A stretch of 64,000 bases of DNA from Planctomycetota bacterium (lineage in GTDB: Bacteria; Planctomycetota; Phycisphaerae; Phycisphaerales; SM1A02): assembly GCA_022574595.1 (NCBI GenBank), contig JACZRS010000009.1, positions 62,001 through 126,000 of the forward strand. The letters run 5' to 3'. Shown here piece after piece: positions 54,157-63,865 of the stretch; positions within the stretch are counted from its first letter, which is position 1, and each line of letters begins with the position of its first letter. The notes beneath the pieces were generated by a model. It did not search any database. It was not told the origin of the DNA and was given only the letters and a program-made list of their open reading frames with translations. The translations under genes and the position numbers were made by a program.

Positions 54157-54588
54157 ATGAAGACTAGAAACCAAATGCGTAAAAATCGTCCCGTTAGACG
54201 AGCATTTACCTTAATAGAAATAATCGTTGTCGTAACGATTATTGCTTTGTTGGCTGCGGTTATTGCACCACGTTTATTCGGACGAATTGATTGGGCCAAG
54301 GAGAACGCAGCTAGAGCAGACGTAAAATCAATTGCCCTGGCAGTTACCGCATACACAATGGATGCAAGCATACAACTTAACGATGGATTCGATTTGAATG
54401 ATCTCTTGCTTCCCCCTGATGATGGAGGAGGCCCTGAGGGACCATACCTTAAAAAGAATGATGATCTATTTGATCCTTGGAAAAATGCATATGTAATTCG
54501 CATCCCAGGTGAAGTTAATTATGACTTTGACATTATCTCGATCGGCAAAGATGGACAATTTGGAACTGAAGACGACATTACAAATTGA
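54157..54588 (+). CDS. gspG: Major pseudopilin GspG
   Basis: A 143-residue type IV pilin-like protein. The leader VRR-A precedes FTLIEIIVVVTIIALLAAVIAPRLFG, with Glu at position 5 of the mature chain; the residue before F is Ala rather than the usual Gly. The C-terminal DLLLPPDDGGGPEGPYLKKNDDLFDPWKNAYV and GKDGQFGTEDD match the calcium-binding GspG end, which identifies the major pseudopilin rather than a minor one. Confidence 0.93.
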   Translation: MKTRNQMRKNRPVRRAFTLIEIIVVVTIIALLAAVIAPRLFGRIDWAKENAARADVKSIALAVTAYTMDASIQLNDGFDLNDLLLPPDDGGGPEGPYLKKNDDLFDPWKNAYVIRIPGEVNYDFDIISIGKDGQFGTEDDITN

Positions 54589-54597
54589 TATTACTAA

Positions 54598-55185
54598 ATG
54601 AATCTATCCAGCAAACCAATTCCAAGAGCATTCACACTGATCGAACTCGTAGTCGTAATGATTGTTATGTCGATCATCATGGCTATCACACTGCCTCGAT
54701 TGAGTAACTCAGATGGACGTAAATTGCAGAATGCAGCAGATGAACTTGCAGACATGTTGACAATGTTTGCGCATCATGCCGCGACAGAACACAGACCAAT
54801 TGCCATTTGGCATGATTATGATCGCAACTGGATTGTTCTATTAGTTATGGATATTGATCCCGCAACTCCAAACGATCCACCCCAATGGCAAATCGATCGC
54901 TTTGTGCAACCTATTAAACTTCCAGATTCTGTCGATAGAACAACCGTCTTTGGTATGCAAGATGGAGAAGCGGTTGACTTTCAACGCTGGCCTATTGCAA
55001 CAAGGCCCGGCCAACCTCGAACTGAAATCCAGATTTCATTTACTGATGATACTGGACGAACCAAAACCTTGTTACTGAAAGGCCACTCGCTTACACCGGT
55101 GCAGCTTGATAATGCTGCGGAGACTAGCGCAATCAGACTGGCAATTGATCTTGATGCAACAGGCAGACGACAGGAGGATTGGTAA
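54598..55185 (+). CDS. gspH: Minor pseudopilin GspH
   Basis: A 195-residue pilin-like protein: PRAFTLIELVVVMIVMSIIMAITLPRLSN at the N-terminus, again with Ala before the cleavage Phe, then a beta-rich domain (HRPIAIWHDYDRNWIVLLV). Length and order in the operon favour GspH. Its terminal codons include the AGGAGG that serves the next gene, whose start follows immediately after the TAA. Confidence 0.85.
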   Translation: MNLSSKPIPRAFTLIELVVVMIVMSIIMAITLPRLSNSDGRKLQNAADELADMLTMFAHHAATEHRPIAIWHDYDRNWIVLLVMDIDPATPNDPPQWQIDRFVQPIKLPDSVDRTTVFGMQDGEAVDFQRWPIATRPGQPRTEIQISFTDDTGRTKTLLLKGHSLTPVQLDNAAETSAIRLAIDLDATGRRQEDW

Positions 55186-55671
55186 GTGATGTATCAGTAC
55201 GCTAGACATAGTCGCATGCATCGACCAAATGCGCGCAAAGGCTTTGCGCTTATGGATGTTCTTATCGGTGGTGTAATGCTAGGCATAGGTCTTGCCGTAA
55301 CGCTATCCATTGCTTCACGATCAATTACTGCACAATCAAACGGTGAGAAACAAATGACCGCTGCCTGGCTTTTAGATGAATTGCTGAGCATGGTCTTGGT
55401 TGAAGGGCCGGTAGAGTTTTCACATGTTCAAGCTACACGCGGGAAATTTGATCCACCATTTGATAGTTATGAGTTCGATGTCAATCTTGAAGATTTAGGT
55501 ATAGGCCAACCATTTCTAGTTACTGCTACCGTTCGTTGGGCGATGGGACATAGTACTCGACAAGTACAGGCTCAGACTTACATTGCTTTGCGCAATGATG
55601 AGCCATATGAAGATCGATTGCCGTTAGAACCAATTGATCGTATTTCAAGGTGGTACGATGATGAAGAATAA
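55186..55671 (+). CDS. gspI: Minor pseudopilin GspI
   Basis: A 161-residue pilin-like protein. A basic leader (RPNARKG) precedes FALMDVLIGGVMLGIGLAVTLSIASRS; Asp replaces the usual Glu at mature position 5. The GspI-like remainder holds ADEL-type DELLSMVLVEGPV. GTG 55186 and ATG 55189 are both possible starts, with AGGAGG just upstream. It overlaps gspJ by 14 bases. The assignment within the minor pseudopilins rests mainly on gene order. Confidence 0.8.
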   Translation: MMYQYARHSRMHRPNARKGFALMDVLIGGVMLGIGLAVTLSIASRSITAQSNGEKQMTAAWLLDELLSMVLVEGPVEFSHVQATRGKFDPPFDSYEFDVNLEDLGIGQPFLVTATVRWAMGHSTRQVQAQTYIALRNDEPYEDRLPLEPIDRISRWYDDEE

Positions 55672-56611
55672 TCTCACATCACATCACCGAGGGATCCGGG
55701 GGATCCGGGATATCCGGGGGTTCACCCTGATTGAAATGCTGATCGCGGGCTTGATCACTTCATTTGTGCTTGGTTCGTTGAGCTTGAGCTTGTCGCAATT
55801 AACCAGCGCAAAGTCATCGACAAAGTCACGTTTAGCTGCGCACATGCGCGCAAACGCTGCACTTGAAGCCATACGTCAAGATATCGCATCAGTAATACGA
55901 GACCCTGATCTATTTTGGACAAGATTCTTGCTCAATGATGATTCGGCGGCAAGTTCGCTTGGGACGCTTGATCGCGATAACTTACTTCTTTTTAGTACAA
56001 AGTTAAGGCCTATTCACCCTATTAACTTCACGGGCGAAGGAATCGAATACGAAACGCAATATCGTATTGATGATGACAGTAGCGGCCCGGTGCTATGGCA
56101 ACGTCGGGATGCTTCGCCTGACGAATTCCCAAGAGGTGGAGGAACGGCAACTCCAATCGTTGAAGGGATTTTAGCTCTTAACTTTGAAGTTTATGACGGT
56201 CAGTTGTGGTATGAAAAATGGGATTCTGATCGCGATGGCTTGCCCGTTGCTGTGCGCATAACTGTTACTGCAAGTGGGCATGCTCTTGGAACAGATGCGT
56301 ACGATAAATATATACCTATTGCCATTATGAGAACTGTTGTAGCAATAGACAGAGTCTTATTGCCAACGGATATTCCAGAGGATAATGCGCTACCAGCCGC
56401 AGATATGGGTGGAGCGCTACTCGATGATGGTACAAGTGGCATTGGATCAACAGGCTCACAAGGAGACGGGGCCACTGACCCGCTAAGGCCCCCCACACGT
56501 GGTGGTTCTAGTACCGGCGGTAGAGGCAATTCTAATACAGGTAGCGGTCGTGGAAATTCCACTGGTAATAGAAACACAGGAACATCAACGTTTGGAGTAG
56601 GAAATAATTGA
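55658..56611 (+). CDS. gspJ: Minor pseudopilin GspJ
   Basis: A protein of about 317 residues from ATG 55658, behind AAGGTGG. The leader HHRGIRGIRDIRG contains a 9-base tandem repeat and ends at the cleavage Gly before FTLIEMLIAGLITSFVLGSL. A middle GspJ-like domain (LAAHMRANAALEAIRQDIASV, LALNFEVYDGQLWYEKW) is followed by a low-complexity Gly/Ser/Asn/Thr tail (GNSNTGSGRGNSTGNRNTGT), which is unusually long for the family. The stop overlaps the gspK TTG start. Confidence 0.85.
   Translation: MMKNNLTSHHRGIRGIRDIRGFTLIEMLIAGLITSFVLGSLSLSLSQLTSAKSSTKSRLAAHMRANAALEAIRQDIASVIRDPDLFWTRFLLNDDSAASSLGTLDRDNLLLFSTKLRPIHPINFTGEGIEYETQYRIDDDSSGPVLWQRRDASPDEFPRGGGTATPIVEGILALNFEVYDGQLWYEKWDSDRDGLPVAVRITVTASGHALGTDAYDKYIPIAIMRTVVAIDRVLLPTDIPEDNALPAADMGGALLDDGTSGIGSTGSQGDGATDPLRPPTRGGSSTGGRGNSNTGSGRGNSTGNRNTGTSTFGVGNN
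55692..55718 (+). repeat. 9-bp tandem repeat in the gspJ leader
   Basis: Two exact copies of GGATCCGGG and a third, altered copy (ATATCCGGG), in phase with the gspJ frame and encoding Ile-Arg-Gly/Asp units directly before the prepilin cleavage site. Confidence 0.8.
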
Positions 56612-57978
56612 TTACATCTAGGCACATATCTTATTCTCCTGATCGACGTGGCTCTGTCATAGTCGTTGTGCTGTGGGCTATCGGTATTTCTGCACTAATT
56701 GTTAGTTCAGTACAATTAGTTGGATACCGCCAAAAAGTTATCGGGACCGAAACCCTTGCGAAAGTCCAATCACGTTGGGCAGCACGTGGGGGTATTGAAT
56801 ACATAATTGCTGTAATGGCGGATCACACAAAGAATCCCGTACCCGATGATGCATTTGCCATGATTCGTGATATGGAATACGTCTCAACAAGCATTCCCGG
56901 CGATCTGCTAAACGCAAGTTATGACATTCGCCATCATACTGACGGTCACGACAGGCCCGGTCCTACTGATGAACATTCAAAGTTTAACATTAACAGGACG
57001 CCGAGTGAACAACAGATTCTCATATCGCTCTATGACATGACCATCGATGTTGTTGCTGCGATAATTGATTGGCTGGATGAGGATGATGATCCACAACCCT
57101 TTGGGGCAGAACGGGATTATTATCTGAGCCTGTCGAATCCTTATGAACCAAGAAACGGTTTTATGAGAAATACCGCTGAGATCGAACTTGTTGCGGGTAT
57201 ATGGCCAGAGTATTTGCGCGGTGAAGATTGGAATCTCAACGGCAGACTTGATGCAAATGAGAATGATGCAGATCTCTCCTGGCCTGATGATGAACCTGAT
57301 AACGTCCTTGATGCCCGATGGTCGGCATACCTCACAGCCTCATCTACTCAGAATAATATGGGGTTGCTGGGATTACCAAAGATTCGATTAGGTGAAGCAG
57401 ACCTGGTGGAATTGCAAGAACGAGTAGGAGTTGATGAAGTTCTAGCGCAGGAGCTAATCAACTTCGGAAGAAACCAAAACAGTGATATGGTGCAGCTTTT
57501 AGAGGCATATGCACAATCGCAAGATATCAATAGTGGCAGCAACAATGGCACGCAAAATCCGACTGGCGGCACCACAGTTCCATTATTAGATGAAGATCAA
57601 CTGCGCGCAGTATTGGCAGAGACCTCTATTAATAATTTGGCCCTTCGCCTTCCAGGGAAAATAAATATCAATACGGTTTCCGAACAGTTGCTGGAGCAGA
57701 TTTTCTTTGAGAATCCGCATTTTGTAGATGAAATAATCTTTCAGCGTAATAGCAGAAAAGAAGGCATCACAAGCATGGTTGATCTTGTAGACATCCCTGT
57801 TTTCCAAGAAGATCCCGATACATTGAGCTTTGTTGCGAGATCAATGGATACAACAAGCAGCGTATACAGCATCACTGCAGTCGGAAGATCTGCTTCGGGT
57901 GGCGTAGAAACTGAAATAACTGTGGTGGTTGATCGTTCAACTTTACCCATACGAATACTTGAGTACAGAGAACAGTGA
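56608..57978 (+). CDS. gspK: Type II secretion minor pseudopilin GspK
   Basis: A 456-residue protein starts at TTG 56608, overlapping the gspJ stop. The N-terminus RRGSVIVVVLWAIGISALIV is the prepilin helix lacking Glu5, as in GspK, the tip pseudopilin. WAARGGIEYIIA, FNINRTPSEQ, IIDWLDEDDDPQPFGAE, NGFMRNTAEIELVAGI and the later KININTVSEQLL are typical of the GspK SAM-like domains. A Gly/Asn-rich insert (INSGSNNGTQNPTGGT) lies near residue 310. Confidence 0.92.
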   Translation: MITSRHISYSPDRRGSVIVVVLWAIGISALIVSSVQLVGYRQKVIGTETLAKVQSRWAARGGIEYIIAVMADHTKNPVPDDAFAMIRDMEYVSTSIPGDLLNASYDIRHHTDGHDRPGPTDEHSKFNINRTPSEQQILISLYDMTIDVVAAIIDWLDEDDDPQPFGAERDYYLSLSNPYEPRNGFMRNTAEIELVAGIWPEYLRGEDWNLNGRLDANENDADLSWPDDEPDNVLDARWSAYLTASSTQNNMGLLGLPKIRLGEADLVELQERVGVDEVLAQELINFGRNQNSDMVQLLEAYAQSQDINSGSNNGTQNPTGGTTVPLLDEDQLRAVLAETSINNLALRLPGKININTVSEQLLEQIFFENPHFVDEIIFQRNSRKEGITSMVDLVDIPVFQEDPDTLSFVARSMDTTSSVYSITAVGRSASGGVETEITVVVDRSTLPIRILEYREQ

Positions 57979-59909
57979 AACAACGAGCAAACAGACAATC
58001 TAACGGCATAACTGGTGTACTCTTCCGTGCAGGCAAGAAGTGGCGCGGATTGATCGCTGAAATTAACGGTAAAAAGCCTCGATTACTTGCCTGGGAAGAG
58101 TTTGATGCTTCGAGACTTAGTCAAATAGATACTTGGCTGGCTAAGCACGGGGCAACAAGCGTCATAGGCGTCCTCCCCGCATCGACTGTGATTTGCAGAA
58201 CATGTTCCCTGCCTGATACCGACAAAACCCAGCTCGAGCTAGCATTACAATTACAGGCTGAATCGCATTTGCCAGATTCATCAGCAACCTACCGTCAAGC
58301 AATGGCTGTTCTTGAAAACGCTCCAGGTGACGCCAACAGAACAGGCATTATGGTCTCGTGGCCAGAATCTGCACAATTTACAATTCCAAAGATCAATCTC
58401 CCGGTTTGTTACGCACCAGATATTGCTGCACTTGCAGCACTACTTGATGAACATCGTCCGTCAAAACCATTGCTTTGGCTTGATCAAACTGATGGATCAG
58501 TAGCAATAGCAATCACCCACGCAGCGGGAGCAGCATTTCGAGCAACACGCGAACTAGCTAGATATACCGAGCAGTGGCAAAATGGCGTTGAACGTGTTCT
58601 TGCAGAAACTGCCCTTGATGCAGGGCACACCGCGCAATTCACCGAGGAATTAGTAGATTCGACTAAGGCCTTTATTAAAGGTCTTGATAACGACTCCGCT
58701 GCATTATTAGCACCTAATGAAATATTTGACCACGCTGAGTTAAGAGTACGAGGCGCACCTGTTGAAGATAGTTGGTGGCAAACCTACGGCTTAGGTGTCG
58801 GTATCCTGCTTGCCAATTCAAGTCAATTATCACCGCTAACTAAACTGTTGCAAGAAGCTCCTGTGCAAACTCCTTCTATTGCCAGCAGAGTCGCTAATCA
58901 TTTTTCAAACAAAAAAACTGCGACTGCAATTATTACTTCGTGTTTGGTTATCGCCATGATTTGGCCACTTGTTGCAGCACGTATACGCCTAACTGCATTA
59001 GAGCTGAAATTCCCATATCATGAACTTAAGCAACTCGAATCTCAGGCTCGCCAAGAAAAGGCCAAGCTTGAGATGTATCAAGAATTAAAAAAACACGCTT
59101 GGCCAATGACAAAGTTATTGTCAGACATAGCTTGCAATACGCCGCGCAGCATAAATATTCAAATGATCGATCTTAAGCACGTAGGTGAAATGCTTACTAT
59201 ATCAGGCACTGCCAAACCAAACGATGATCTTTCTGCACATGAAGTGGTGGCGCTGATGCAAGAGAATTTGCTCAACACTGGTATTTTCTCTGACATTTAT
59301 CTTACAGTGGATAATCCAAATAATTTTGGAACCTACGAGTTCTCATTCTCCAGCAAAATCGTCCAACCTTACAATATCTATGATTATCCTATTGAATTAG
59401 ATTTCGGTGCATGGACGCTTAGAGATCGTTTGTATAAACCCAATTTCCAACCAGGCGAATTAGACGATACCGAAGATTTGGCGTCTGCTTCAATTGACGA
59501 AGCTGACGGAGCACTTCCAGATACGACACCACCAATCGAAGTTGCTTCTAAAGATCCAGTTACAATTGAAACTCCAACTATTGAACAACCCAGCGGGGCT
59601 GTGGCCAAAGGACCTAATCCTCGAAAAGGGCTACAGCGTCAAGAGCCTAGATTTCCACGACGCTCAAGACCTCCTGGTCTACTACCTGGTATTGATGATC
59701 GAGATGGTCCCTCAAGATCGCCATCTGGGCGCAATATTCCTGAGCCATTAAGTCCAGGACAGATCGAAGTATTAACTGTAGATGAAGTCAATGAGGCTAT
59801 CAGTCAGCGCGCAACTGCATTGCATCGAGGTCATCCTGATCCTGAAACCAAAACAAGATTGAAAGAAGAATTCAGTATTTTATGGGAACGCAAGAGGGCA
59901 CTGAAATGA
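57975..59909 (+). CDS. gspL: GspL/PilMN-like inner-membrane assembly protein with long C-terminal extension
   Basis: A 644-residue protein starts at GTG 57975 overlapping the gspK stop. Residues 1 to about 300 form a cytoplasmic actin-like (GspL/PilM) domain: VIGVLPASTVICRTCSLP and LLWLDQTDGSVAIAITH. A membrane helix (about 312-330, TATAIITSCLVIAMIWPLVAA) leads into a periplasmic PilN/GspL-C-like ferredoxin-fold region (LEMYQELKKHAWPMTKLLSDI). Residues about 500-640 are Pro/Ser/Arg-rich and low in complexity, an unusual tail. It links gspK to gspM with short overlaps. Confidence 0.8.
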   Translation: MKQRANRQSNGITGVLFRAGKKWRGLIAEINGKKPRLLAWEEFDASRLSQIDTWLAKHGATSVIGVLPASTVICRTCSLPDTDKTQLELALQLQAESHLPDSSATYRQAMAVLENAPGDANRTGIMVSWPESAQFTIPKINLPVCYAPDIAALAALLDEHRPSKPLLWLDQTDGSVAIAITHAAGAAFRATRELARYTEQWQNGVERVLAETALDAGHTAQFTEELVDSTKAFIKGLDNDSAALLAPNEIFDHAELRVRGAPVEDSWWQTYGLGVGILLANSSQLSPLTKLLQEAPVQTPSIASRVANHFSNKKTATAIITSCLVIAMIWPLVAARIRLTALELKFPYHELKQLESQARQEKAKLEMYQELKKHAWPMTKLLSDIACNTPRSINIQMIDLKHVGEMLTISGTAKPNDDLSAHEVVALMQENLLNTGIFSDIYLTVDNPNNFGTYEFSFSSKIVQPYNIYDYPIELDFGAWTLRDRLYKPNFQPGELDDTEDLASASIDEADGALPDTTPPIEVASKDPVTIETPTIEQPSGAVAKGPNPRKGLQRQEPRFPRRSRPPGLLPGIDDRDGPSRSPSGRNIPEPLSPGQIEVLTVDEVNEAISQRATALHRGHPDPETKTRLKEEFSILWERKRALK

Positions 59910-60526
59910 ATGATACTCCAACAATGTGGCAGAAATTTACCAATCTACCACGATGGATGCAGTGGGCAGTGATCGCTGCGGTTTCACTTATCACTTTCTT
60001 GGCTTATTCAGATTATGTATTGGTAAATGCGGATGTTTGGAACACCAAAGCAGATGCGATTGAAGCGCGAATAAAAAATGCACATAACAAGGGTAACCGG
60101 ACAAGAGGCATAATTGGTATGAGTTCGCTAATCAGAGGCTTAGGCCCTGTAGAGGAACCTCAAAAAGATATTGATGATGCAAACGCTGCTCTCACTCAAA
60201 CTATTAACACAATCTTAAAAGCCCATTCGGTAAAAGAAGATTTTAGAGCAAGTCCACCTACAAGGATGCCACCACAAACTTTAGCGAAGCTTACTGAAGG
60301 CACTGGCAATCGCGTAGAGAGCCTTTCAGTTGAATTGAAATTTGAAGCTAATGTCCAAACAGCTATGGCAATCATTTCCGAGTTAGAGAGCAGTCCTGAT
60401 ATTGAATCAATAAGCCACGTGCGTCTAACCAAATTGTCAGGAGCAAAAAAACTCAGTGTGCGCTTGACTATAGATTCATGGGTTTATACATCTGCTACTC
60501 GGCGAGGTGGAGGTATATTGCAATAA
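59906..60526 (+). CDS. gspM: GspM/PilO-like inner-membrane protein
   Basis: A 206-residue protein starts at ATG 59906 overlapping the gspL stop (ATGA), with GAGGG upstream. One N-terminal membrane helix (WMQWAVIAAVSLITFLAY) is followed by a helical and then ferredoxin-like periplasmic part (VESLSVELKFEANVQTAMAIISEL). Single-helix topology and the position after gspL indicate GspM/PilO, which pairs with GspL. The sequence itself is not strongly diagnostic. Confidence 0.75.
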   Translation: MNDTPTMWQKFTNLPRWMQWAVIAAVSLITFLAYSDYVLVNADVWNTKADAIEARIKNAHNKGNRTRGIIGMSSLIRGLGPVEEPQKDIDDANAALTQTINTILKAHSVKEDFRASPPTRMPPQTLAKLTEGTGNRVESLSVELKFEANVQTAMAIISELESSPDIESISHVRLTKLSGAKKLSVRLTIDSWVYTSATRRGGGILQ

Positions 60527-61161
60527 TGAGTCAAAAGCAAACCAATACAAGAACTCTAATAGGATTAGCCACTATTGCACTAGCAATTGGTTCACTATTA
60601 CTAACTGTGCCTTCTTTGGCTTCTGCTATTTTTGCATCGAGTCTTACTAGCCAAAGCGGTCAAGACAATTTAAACGCACTGTTGACTAGCCACGAAGAGG
60701 ATCTTGATACTTACCTTAACAGGTTTGAAGGTAGATCACTGTTTTTTCGTCCATCACCATTCCCAACACCTGCCCCACCACGCATAGACACTCCTGAGCC
60801 AATAGTAATACAACCAGACCTTGGCCCACCTAGTACATATAACGGTCCCAAGGTAATCGGAGTTTATGGAAACGAAGTGTGGTTTAAGGACAATCTTAAA
60901 ATCCCCGTTGGTGAAGAAAATGATGGTGTAAAAGTCCTGCAGATCAATGCGCCTTGGACAGTTAAATTGGCTCACAAAGACGGAGAATATGATGTACCTA
61001 TTTTCAGCGATCGACTTACAGACAGTGATGAATTTTCTAATCCCTTAAAGCTGAAGTCAATACCTGGAATTACTTATGATGATGACCCCGCAGACTCGGA
61101 GGATGCGGGGGATGCAGGGAATTCGAGGGATAAAGTAAAGAGAGAAAGAGTTCAGCAATAA
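60526..61161 (+). CDS. GspC/PilP-like periplasmic linker protein
   Basis: A 211-residue protein starts at ATG 60526, sharing one base with the gspM stop (TAATG). One N-terminal membrane helix (LIGLATIALAIGSLLLTVPS) precedes a Pro-rich linker (RPSPFPTPAPPRIDTPEP). A short beta domain follows (KVIGVYGNEVWFKDNLKIPV), similar to the HR/PilP domain that contacts the secretin N0. The C-terminal tail carries a 9-base tandem repeat. Its place directly before gspD supports the GspC/PilP role. Confidence 0.65.
   Translation: MSQKQTNTRTLIGLATIALAIGSLLLTVPSLASAIFASSLTSQSGQDNLNALLTSHEEDLDTYLNRFEGRSLFFRPSPFPTPAPPRIDTPEPIVIQPDLGPPSTYNGPKVIGVYGNEVWFKDNLKIPVGEENDGVKVLQINAPWTVKLAHKDGEYDVPIFSDRLTDSDEFSNPLKLKSIPGITYDDDPADSEDAGDAGNSRDKVKRERVQQ
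61101..61131 (+). repeat. 9-bp tandem repeat at the 3' end of the gspC-like gene
   Basis: GGATGCGGG, GGATGCAGG and GAATTCGAG follow each other in frame, encoding Asp-Ala-Gly type units. The consensus resembles the GGATCCGGG repeat at 55692-55718. Confidence 0.7.
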
Positions 61162-61246
61162 CAAGACGAATTGAACGTTTGTCTTTTATATCTGAACAAA
61201 GAGGAGTTGTATTAACTCCTTGGCAATAACGTAGAAAGGTGATATC

Positions 61247-63865
61247 GTGACAAGGCAATACCCAACACTTACAATAAAACTACTCAGCATAATAATACTG
61301 GGATTGACCATTGTTACCGCTCCCGCAGATGCGCAAAATGGTAGGCCAAGCCCATTACCCGCAAATGGACCAAGCCCAATACAAGATGATGATATTGAAC
61401 AGCCCCTATCTAAGGATAACGGATCAAACCGTCGCCTTGGGGATCCCACCAAGATTATGGTCAATCTTAACGATGTATCAGTTGAAGAAACATTGAAACT
61501 GATCGTCGAAGTAACTGGCAAGGTCGTTATCCCAATCGATTTAAATACCACGCTTAGGACAAAGAAAATTACGCTGATGGTTGATAGGCTGCTCGATCAA
61601 TCTCAAGCGTTGGATCTACTATTTCAGGCGTTTAGACTCAACGAAATAGGCGTCATCGAGAAAGAAGATCGAATCATCATCGCGCTTTTAAGTGAGATTT
61701 TGCAATTTGAGCCACCTGTGATTGGCGCAGATGTTGACATAATGGATGATACCAACCTCGGTACTATCATTACCAAGTTTTACCGCTTGAAATACGCAGA
61801 CGCTGCAACAGTATCTGAAAGTATAGATGAGATAAAGCCTGATTGGGCCACACTGACCGTGGATGCAAGCTCTAATCAAATCATTGTGCAAGGTGATATT
61901 GGATTATGCCAACGTATACAATTGATTGTTAATCAATTAGATCAAGTTTTCAAAAAGCCAAAAATGCAAACCTTCACCTTGGCGTTTGCAGACGCTAACG
62001 AAGTAATGCAACATATTTACGATTTATTTGAAGAGACTAATACTTCATCTAGCCGAAGCGGCAGCCGTAATCAATCGAGTTCACGCCGATCTTCAAGCCA
62101 GGCAGGAAGACGTAATCAAGCATTGCCGCGATCTTCGATCAAAGGTGGAACCGAGAGTCTCGGCGGTCAACCTTTAGAGCTTCGTGTTACAGTAGACGTC
62201 CAACAAAACTCAGTGACTGTAGTGGGTGAGCCAACGATAGTTGATCAAGTAGCAGTACTAATTTCCACACAATGGGATTTACCCCGCGCCGAAGGAACCG
62301 CAAAAGTCTATACACTTAAATATACCGATCCCGTAAAAATTCGTGATATGTTGCAGGACTTGTTGGGTGAAGGAGGCGGCAGTGGTAGAGGTCTCGGACA
62401 AGGACGAGGAAGAGCAGGTGGCGCTGCGGGGCCATCACAGGTTGGTGATCTTGTCAGCGGTATCTACCAAATACAGGCATATCCGGATTCCAACAGTCTG
62501 CTTGTAATTTGTAAGACAGAAGAGAATTTTAAATTCCTTGACAGCATTATTGAGCAGTTGGATCAGCCGGTAATTCCACAATTGCCTTTGGTTGTAGCGC
62601 TTAAGCACGCTGATGCTGAGGAGGTTGCTGACGAAGTAAATGTGCTTCTGGCACCTGCAGGAACGCGAGCCGACATTCGACGTAAGGATTCAGGCCTAAT
62701 AGGTTTCGATATTTCAGGGCCTACAGATGGTGGTGGTGCCGCTGAAAGTGGACGCGAGGGTGAGACTGGGACTAATATTACATTCCCCTGGCAACAAACC
62801 AGACAAACAGAAGACGAAACCCCACCTTCACCTCTTATTGGCAAGGTGCGCGTCGTTCCCATACATCGCCAGAATGCGGTAATGATTCTTGCGCCGCTTG
62901 AATATCGCGATGCTGTTCGTGACTTTATTGTGGATGTACTGGATAGCCCAGGCAGGCAAGTAATGATCTCGGCGATTATAGCAGAAATCGAGCTTAAAGA
63001 TGAGTTCGCATTTGGTTTACGCCTTTCTAACAGCGATTCCATCTTAAGTGGTACGCTTGTAGATAACCGTATTGGCGGCACATTCGGTTTTACGGGTCAA
63101 GAGGACCCACTGTTTGATAATCTTTTCGACACTTCTGTGCTTGATGTAAATATAAGCTTAACCGCAGTAATTCAAGCTCTTGACCAGAAAACAAATATTC
63201 GCATCCTTCAGGAACCGCGAATCTTCACTTCGGATAATCAAGAAGCAAGTTTCTTTGAAGGCCAGGATGTACCTATTCTTGAAACTGCCCAAACTACACC
63301 TCAAGGTGTTATCAACGAGACGATCGTATATCGACAGGTCGGAGTAGGTCTGAATGTACGCCCTCGAATTACTGAAGAAGGTGAAATTGATCTAGAACTA
63401 AACCTTGTAATATCAAATATCGTTCCCGGAGCCACACTGTTCAATTCGCCTATTTTCGATAGACGCGAAACAACTACACAGATAATCGTCAAAAACGGCC
63501 AAACCATTGTCCTTTCCGGAATAATGAAAGAACTGGAATCGAAGGTTACTCGAGGCCTGCCTCTACTTGGCGATATTCCAATTATTGGCGCACTGTTTCA
63601 ATCACACGAAACCACAACCATTAGGCGAGAGCTCATTGCATTTATCACTCCAATCATTGTTGCCAATCCTTCGGATAATGACGATAACTTCAACCGTCAG
63701 GACCTTGAACGCCTCAATGATCTAATGCTTCCGCTTGATGAACAAAAACGTAATCTACGCCTGCATAGTGATGATTTGCGATCAAGATTGTTAAACAAAC
63801 ACTATACTGAACCAGATAGTGGATCTGAGGCAGATGTAAATAACCTTAACGACAACGACGGGTGA
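61247..63865 (+). CDS. gspD: Type II secretion outer-membrane secretin GspD
   Basis: An 872-residue secretin starts at GTG 61247 behind AAAGGTGAT, with signal peptide LLSIIILGLTIVTAPADAQ. N-domains lie from about residue 70 to 530 (VNLNDVSVEETLKLIVEVTG; KFYRLKYADAATVSESI; KVYTLKYTDPVKIRDMLQDL; VALKHADAEEVADEVNVLL), with Ser/Arg-rich and Gly-rich inserts in two of them. The secretin barrel (about 555-815) has VMISAIIAEIELKDEFAFGL, VGVGLNVRPRI, IVKNGQTIVLSGIMKELESK and GLPLLGDIPIIGALFQ, the hallmark of the family. It forms the outer-membrane pore of the system. Confidence 0.95.
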   Translation: MTRQYPTLTIKLLSIIILGLTIVTAPADAQNGRPSPLPANGPSPIQDDDIEQPLSKDNGSNRRLGDPTKIMVNLNDVSVEETLKLIVEVTGKVVIPIDLNTTLRTKKITLMVDRLLDQSQALDLLFQAFRLNEIGVIEKEDRIIIALLSEILQFEPPVIGADVDIMDDTNLGTIITKFYRLKYADAATVSESIDEIKPDWATLTVDASSNQIIVQGDIGLCQRIQLIVNQLDQVFKKPKMQTFTLAFADANEVMQHIYDLFEETNTSSSRSGSRNQSSSRRSSSQAGRRNQALPRSSIKGGTESLGGQPLELRVTVDVQQNSVTVVGEPTIVDQVAVLISTQWDLPRAEGTAKVYTLKYTDPVKIRDMLQDLLGEGGGSGRGLGQGRGRAGGAAGPSQVGDLVSGIYQIQAYPDSNSLLVICKTEENFKFLDSIIEQLDQPVIPQLPLVVALKHADAEEVADEVNVLLAPAGTRADIRRKDSGLIGFDISGPTDGGGAAESGREGETGTNITFPWQQTRQTEDETPPSPLIGKVRVVPIHRQNAVMILAPLEYRDAVRDFIVDVLDSPGRQVMISAIIAEIELKDEFAFGLRLSNSDSILSGTLVDNRIGGTFGFTGQEDPLFDNLFDTSVLDVNISLTAVIQALDQKTNIRILQEPRIFTSDNQEASFFEGQDVPILETAQTTPQGVINETIVYRQVGVGLNVRPRITEEGEIDLELNLVISNIVPGATLFNSPIFDRRETTTQIIVKNGQTIVLSGIMKELESKVTRGLPLLGDIPIIGALFQSHETTTIRRELIAFITPIIVANPSDNDDNFNRQDLERLNDLMLPLDEQKRNLRLHSDDLRSRLLNKHYTEPDSGSEADVNNLNDNDG

